Shown here: positions 58,001 to 64,000 of the stretch, in pieces
Position numbering within the stretch: the stretch's first letter is position 1
Layout of the letters: each line of letters opens with the position of its first letter
Assembly: GCA_035048815.1 (NCBI GenBank)
Contig: JAUCBN010000026.1
Span: forward strand, 16,627,001-16,691,000
Origin: Abelmoschus esculentus
Taxonomy: Eukaryota; Streptophyta; Magnoliopsida; Malvales; Malvaceae
Length of the DNA: 64,000 bases
Direction: 5' to 3'
Notes under the pieces: generated by a model
The model's input: only the letters and a program-made list of their open reading frames with translations
What the model was told of the DNA's origin: nothing
Database searches by the model: none
Translations under genes and position numbers: made by a program

Positions 58001-61000
58001 ATTTGTTATTCCAGCTTTCAAGCAGCTGCAGACCACTTGTAAGGAAAAAAGCTGCATTATGTTTGCTGCGATTGTATAGGAAAAACCCTGACATTGTCAA
58101 TGTTGATGGCTGGTATGCTAGAATGTTAAAAAATTCATCCCAAGTGTCTGCTTTATGATACTAGCTGCGCTTATTCTGAATTTCTTTTATTGCCCAATGT
58201 TTAGGGCTGATCGAATGTCACAACTTTTAGATGAGCGTGACCTTGGTGTTTTGACATCTTCTATGAGCCTTCTTGTTGCTTTGGTATCAAATAATCATGA
58301 AGCATATTGGTCTTGCCTTCCAAAGTGTGTTAAGACATTAGAACGCCTTGCAAGGAACCAAGATGTTCCTCAGGAATATACTTACTATGGTATCCCATCT
58401 CCCTGGCTTCAGGTTTGTGCACTTGTTTCAAATCGTCTGCCTTTTCTTCCCATCTCTTCTTTGGGTTGGATGACTTTGGTTAACAGTAATTATCAACTCC
58501 TTTCTGGTAAATCTTATCTGGTGTTTATTATTTTTCTCTTATAACAGGTTAAGACGATGAGGGCTCTCCAGTATTTTCCTACCATTGAAGACCCTCATAC
58601 GCGAAGAACATTGTTTGATGTTATAACTTTTCCATAGAATTTTTCTTTTGATTTTTTAAGATTATTTTGATACTGATGGAACTTTGCACGCTGATTTCAG
58701 GTTTTACAGAGGATATTAATGGGAACTGATGTTGTGAAAAATGTTAATAAGAATAATGCATCACATGCCGTCCTCTTTGAAGCCCTTGCTCTTGTGAGTT
58801 TGCTACCGATTTCTGGTTTTGGAGTGAAATTTATTATCAAATTGATTCCCTGACTATACATTCTTTGCTTTTTAGCATTCAGTCATTCACACATGCATAT
58901 TCTGCCCATATTTAAAAATGTAATAGAAGTATTTTCGTATTGATGATAACACCTCTCACTATGCACTTGCACAAAGAAGAAAAACATAATGTTTTAAAAG
59001 TGTCACTATCTCCTCTTTCTGACATATTGTAATGATTTAGTCTGTATTGTTTACTCCACTCTTCTGGTTCCTCTTGGAGCATCATATCAGTATACAGCCA
59101 TGTACATATGTCACTGTTCTTAATTAGCATGTATGTTTTAAGAGTTCCTTTTTAAGTTCTGTTGTGCATTTGCTCTCCTTGCTACAGGTTATGCATCTTG
59201 ATGCAGAAAAGGAGATGATGTCTCAATGTGTGGCCCTTCTTGGAAAATTCATTGCTGTCCGTGAACCGAATATTAGATACCTTGGTTTGGTGAGTTATTC
59301 AAACATCATAACTTCTCTTTTAAATGATTTTTTCAATGGTAGCAATTCTGTTCACATGTGCCAAAGCAGGGTGGTTACCTATAACCTAATGATTTATGTT
59401 TGCAGGAAAATATGACTAGGATGCTAATGGTTACCGATGTGCAAGAGATTATCAAAAGACATCAGGCGCAGATCATCACTTCATTGAAGGACCCTGATGT
59501 CAGGTGAGTTTCTTATTTTGCAGTTTTAAGGGATTTATTTCCTGAAGGCAGTTTGGATTGATATTTAGGCAAGATGTATACGATCGAGATTTGGAAACAG
59601 AGCGAATTCCCCTAAAAAATATGAGAGATAAAAATCAATTTTCCAACTAAATCAAATTGCACCAAACCATTCGATAACGAAGTTGTTTCTTTCAAAATGT
59701 GTTTAAAAGAAAGATGAATTTTTTTTTTCCTTCGAGATTGCTGATATGGTTTATCCACCAAGGAACAGTTGCTTAATTATTGACCTACAGAAGATCATTA
59801 GTAAGGTCAGTTTCCAAACTGAGAGGGTGAGAACTAGGTCAAGGCAGGATACGAAAAAAGATAACCCTTCTTATTCAGGCTTATTTCTTTGTAACATCTA
59901 TTATTTAGATTGTTATTTCTTTGATTATTTTTGTAAATCGCTAATAATCAGACTCGAATCTAGGTAGCATCTGTTGCTTGCCCCATGTAAGACATGCCAA
60001 AGTGTATAAGCAGTGCTTGTACACTGTCTGTTAACGAGTTCCTCATCTGATTCATTGACATCAAAGTTAGTAATTTAATTCCAGTCTAGCATATGTGGCT
60101 CTGACCCTTCATTGGTCTTGATGTACCTGTATCCTATGTATATTCATGACATGTATATCACGATATGGCCTTCTACAGACCCTTGAAATGCATGGAAATA
60201 CTTAGAACATAAAAAAGGGTCAATAATGGAATATTATATATAAATGGCAATTGTGAGCAATAATCAAGCAACATCTATTATATAAATTAAATTATTTTTG
60301 TTGACTAACAATATTATGGAATTTCCAGTATCCGTAGGCGTGCTCTTGATTTGCTTTATGGAATGTGTGATGTAACAAATGCAAAAGACATTGTTGAAGA
60401 ATTATTGCAGGTACCATAGTGATGAATATGAAAAAACTTTACTTAGAATAATGCTTGGATGATTTGTTTTCATAAGATAAGAATATCACCAACTGTCATA
60501 TCTTTACCAGTATCTCAGCTCGGCTGATTTCACAATGCGTGAGGAATTGTCACTTAAGGCTGCCATTCTTGCAGAGAAGTTTGCTCCTGACTTGTCATGG
60601 TAAGCAGGTTCTGTTAAGCCGGATATTAACTGTTAATGTTATGACAATTTTGTACCTCACTGTTTTCTTTTCTATCATGTACATTAACTTCATCATGATA
60701 TTGGCTGTTTTCCTTGTCAAAATGACTAGCTTGCCTAAATCTTACAGGTATGTGGATGTTATCCTTCAATTGATTGACAAGGCGGGAGATTTTATTAGCG
60801 ATGACATATGGTTTCGTGTTGTGCAGTTTGTTACAAACAATGATGACCTACAGGTGATAAAAAAATTCTTGACAGATATACTTCTGTATTTTATAACTGA
60901 TTATTTTCTTCATCTTTGATGGTTTCTGAGTTGAGACTTTTATGCTTGTGACCAGCCTTATGCTGCTGCAAAGGTGAAAGAGTATCTTGACAAGTCTGCC

Positions 61001-64000
61001 GTACATGAGACCATGGTCAAGGTTTGTATAATTTGTATTTCCTTTTCCAGATTAGTTGTGAGTCCTTGGAAAATATAGTGTATGGTTCATGTCAATGGTT
61101 TAATCAAGATTTATGTATTTCAGGGATATATAAGTTCACTTTGGTATTTGTATGTATCAGGTCAGTGCTTACATTCTTGGAGAATACAGCCACCTATTGG
61201 CTAGACGGCCTGGGTGTAGTCCAAAAGAAATCTTTAACCTCCTACATGAGAAGCTTCCTACTGTATCGTAAGAACCTTTATACCTCATTTCTCTCTGTTT
61301 AGGTAGTATTTGCTCTCTATATATTTTAGTATCTTATAATGGATATCGTGTTTCAGGACTACTACCATTCCTATTCTTTTATCAGCTTATGCAAAGATCT
61401 TGATGCACACTCAGCCACCAGATCAAGAGCTGCAAAGTCATATTTGGGCAATATTCAATAAGTGAGATTTAATGTTTATATATTTTTCTCTACATTTGTT
61501 AATATCTCATCTTGTCTGATGAAATTTGGAAATTGTTGTAAGTTATAAGATAGATTTATCTCTGTATGTACTAGTGTTTTAATTTAAAACTAACGCTTAT
61601 CATCTATGTAGATAAAGATAGAGGCTAGAGTAGTTTATATGTGTTGAGACTCTTTGTAACCAAGTCTTGTATAAAGTATAGTAACTTGTACTTTTTCATA
61701 TTATTATGAAATAACGGAGGTTTTTTTCTTCTTTGGAAAATACCTATTCTCTACAATTGCTTACTACAATTTTGTATTTGCTAACTCAGATATGAGAGTT
61801 GCATTGATGCCGAGATACAACAACGAGCTGTTGAATATCTTGCATTGTGCCAGAAAGGTGCTGCTCTAATGGATATATTGGCTGAAATGCCTAAATTTCC
61901 AGAGCGTAAGGTGTGTGTACTTTGCAATATTTGTTTAGAATGGCCTGCTCCAGCTTTGAGTTGCAAACGGTCCATGTTAATTTTGATTCAAGTGATGGTT
62001 AATGATGCTCTTATCCTCAATTTACAGTCTTCATTGATCAAAAGGGCAGAGTATTCTGAGGCTGACACAGCAGAGCAAAGTGCTATCAAGTTGCGTGCTC
62101 AACAGCAAACGTCAAATGCTTTAGTTGTAACTAACCCACACCCTGCTAATGAGGCAACATCAGCAATTCCGGTTGGCCAGCTTAGTCTCGTAAAGGTGCC
62201 CAGCATGATTACTACTGAGGTTAGATCTTCTGGTATCCAAGTAGCTACTTGTTTCCTAGGTTATATATATATATATAATTCATGTTTGTAGCTTTTTTTA
62301 AAATCAAATTTGGACTAATATTATATTTGAGATCTTGGCAGAATGATACATCAACAGACCACACTTTGTCTCAACAAAATGGTGCTTTAAGTAATGTAGA
62401 TCCACAGCCTCCTTCAGCTGACCTCCTTAGTGATATTTTGGGCCCACTGGCCATTGAAGGCCCTCCTGGTGCTACTGTCCAATCTGAGAACGATGCTGCG
62501 TCTGGATTGGAAGGTGGTTTAGATGCAGTTGATGGTTCAGCCATAGTGCCTGTAGAAGAGCAGACAAATACAGTTCAGGTAATGCATTCTCTCATATAAT
62601 GTTTACACATTACCCCTGGTTAAATCTCTCCTTCCAAGTTCAAAAAACAGAATGGAACTTGTATATGGTTTCTTGTCATCATTGAAGAAAGTTGGTTTTA
62701 ATTTGTGTCCTACTTATGGTGTCTAAAAGGATACTGAAACTTTTTGTGGTCCAACCTTGTTAACAGCCCTTGAACCCATTATTTCAAAATTGTGCTGCAG
62801 TTTTGATGTGTCCTTTCCTTTCCTTTTCTAGTAGTGCTTACTGGCTGCATTTCATGCTGGGCCACAGCTTTCTTCATTTAGTTATCTTTTTCTTTTATCC
62901 AATATAAAAACAAGTGGGATTTTTTCTTCGCTTCTTGAGAAGATGAGGTTTAGGGATTCTATTGTTGTCTGACGCTGTAGAGAAAGTTCTTCCCGGTGTT
63001 CTATCTTTTTTGTAGTTTATTTTTTGTATGATTATGATGCCTTTTTTTACGTATCTTCAAGTCATTGTACAGAGCATTTGTTTTCCAAATCCTTGATGAA
63101 TTTTTCGTCAGTTACTGCATCCTGCAACATGCTAACAAAAAAAAGTTAATCCATTTTTGCATTGTAATTCCAATAAGTGATCATAAGGCTCATCATATGG
63201 TTTTATACTTGCATCTTCAGCCGATAGGAAACATTGCTGAAAGATTTCATGCTTTATGCTTGAAAGATAGTGGTGTTCTATACGAGGATCCTTACATTCA
63301 GGTACGAACTCTTTACTTTTAACATTTTGTTGTTTCTGTTATCCGCTAACTTGTATTATTTCGTTGGGATACCCTAGGATATATTTTTGGTTTTCAAGTT
63401 GGTCAAAGCTTCCTAAAAGTTGTTACTGATTTTCTCAATAAATCTTACTTCAGATTGGCATTAAAGCAGAGTGGCGAGGTCATCATGGCCGACTTGTTCT
63501 TTTCTTGGGAAACAAGAATACTGCTCCTCTTGTTTCTGTTCAGGCTATAATATTGCCTCCTGCTCATCTGAAGGTGGATCTTTCATTAGTTCCTGACACG
63601 ATACCTCCTCGAGCACAGGTGAAATTAATTCATTCTGATTGTAGCTAGATGCTGGCTAATAGTTATTGGGGTTTTTTTGTGTGTGTGCGTCACACATTAA
63701 AAGGACTGAGGATGTAGCTGTTTTTTGGGGGGGCATTATATGTGTAGGTTCAATGCCCACTTGAGGTTGTAAATCTTCGACCGAGCCGGGATGTAGCTGT
63801 TCTCGACTTCTCCTACAAGTTTGGTACCAATATGGTACTTTCAGATAATTTGTATATTATGTACTTCTATACCTGTACCAATATCCTCTGTACCAGGTAA
63901 CTTATTATATTACCTTTAACAGGTTAATGTGAAGCTCCGCCTTCCTGTCGTGTTGAATAAATTTCTGCAGCCTATTCAAGTGTCTGCCGAGGAGTTTTTC
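55011..64000 (+). CDS. ALPHA-ADR: AP-2 complex subunit alpha (alpha-adaptin), 3' end beyond window
   Basis: This is the large subunit of the AP-2 clathrin adaptor at the plasma membrane. I read 23 exons: 55011-55142, 56897-57028, 57405-57530, 57876-57938, 58015-58112, 58205-58412, 58548-58619, 58701-58793, 59188-59289, 59406-59503, 60329-60410, 60511-60599, 60748-60853, 60956-61021, 61161-61267, 61357-61461, 61790-61910, 62028-62219, 62342-62578, 63221-63301, 63454-63618, 63748-63834 and 63923 to the window end. They give 880 codons with no stop. The HEAT-repeat trunk (MRGLSVFISEIRNCQNKEQE through PKFPERKSSLIKRAE) is complete. It is followed by the hinge (residues ~620-740, with SADLLSDILGPLAIEGPPG) and the start of the appendage (HGRLVLFLGNKNTAPL). 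About 130-140 residues, including the platform subdomain that binds accessory proteins, lie beyond 64000. No lesions are seen. Confidence 0.95.

Noticed and set aside
1..64000. CRISPR arrays, operons, phage or integrative elements
   Set aside because: No regularly spaced repeats or prokaryote-style gene packing exist. All genes are split plant genes with spliceosomal introns or isolated single-exon plant genes.

Overview
This is a stretch of eudicot plant nuclear DNA. The evidence is split genes with short GT-AG introns, very AT-rich intergenic DNA (including long TTTAATTAA-type stretches), miniature inverted-repeat elements, retrotransposon relics and typical plant protein families (chloroplast MRS2, RETICULATA, UDP-apiose synthase, NPH3-type BTB). 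The style of the repeats suggests Malvaceae (cotton-like), but that is a weak inference. There is no bacterial, phage or CRISPR content. I found no new multi-gene system. The unusual items are broken genes, a non-canonical intron, filler-like duplications and several mobile-element insertions.

Layout: (1) 1-2624 (+) is the 3' part of a serine carboxypeptidase-like gene (SCPL51 type). (2) 5011-6013 is a ~1 kb foldback element ending about 110 bp before the start codon of (3) VPS41, 6125-13050 (+), 19 exons. (4) 13.05-16.65 kb is AT-rich intergenic DNA with a small inverted-repeat element. (5) 16654-19938 (+) is a GPI-anchored-type aspartic protease, convergent with (6) 25297-20862 (-), a chloroplast MRS2-11/MGT10-type Mg2+ transporter. 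(7) 27709-28329 (+) is a small putative membrane-protein gene split by one in-frame stop. (8) 31010-30507 (-) is a small intronless plant protein of unknown function. (9) 31-38.5 kb is a repeat-rich gap with a hAT-like MITE, an LTR-like repeat, a Ty3/gypsy gag relic and a large inverted repeat. (10) 38586-42015 (+) is UDP-apiose/UDP-xylose synthase, followed by scrambled copies of its own last exon and a decayed RNase H-like retroelement fragment. (11) 45128-44669 (-) is a type 1 lipid transfer protein gene with a one-base frameshift in its signal peptide. (12) 46353-49143 (+) is an NPH3-type BTB protein with a GC-AG intron. (13) 50120-50201 (+) is tRNA-Ser(GCU), 167 bp upstream of (14) a RETICULATA-family chloroplast protein, 50369-53717 (+). 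(15) 55011-64000 (+) is the AP-2 alpha-adaptin gene, cut off by the window end.

The genes are independent housekeeping or developmental genes: vacuolar tethering (VPS41), endocytosis (AP-2 alpha), plastid Mg2+ and leaf-plastid function (MRS2-11, RETICULATA), wall precursor synthesis (AXS) and secreted or surface hydrolases. They do not form a pathway. From memory, VPS41, AXS and the aspartic protease are neighbours on Arabidopsis chromosome 1, and alpha-adaptin, RER1 and MRS2-11 are close together on chromosome 5. The window may therefore preserve an ancestral gene order that Arabidopsis has split between duplicated regions.

Exon coordinates were derived by hand from reading frame and GT/AG sites. 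Summed exon lengths are multiples of three for every complete intact gene (VPS41 949 aa, protease 493 aa, MRS2 451 aa, AXS 386 aa, NPH3-type 632 aa, RETICULATA-type 427 aa).
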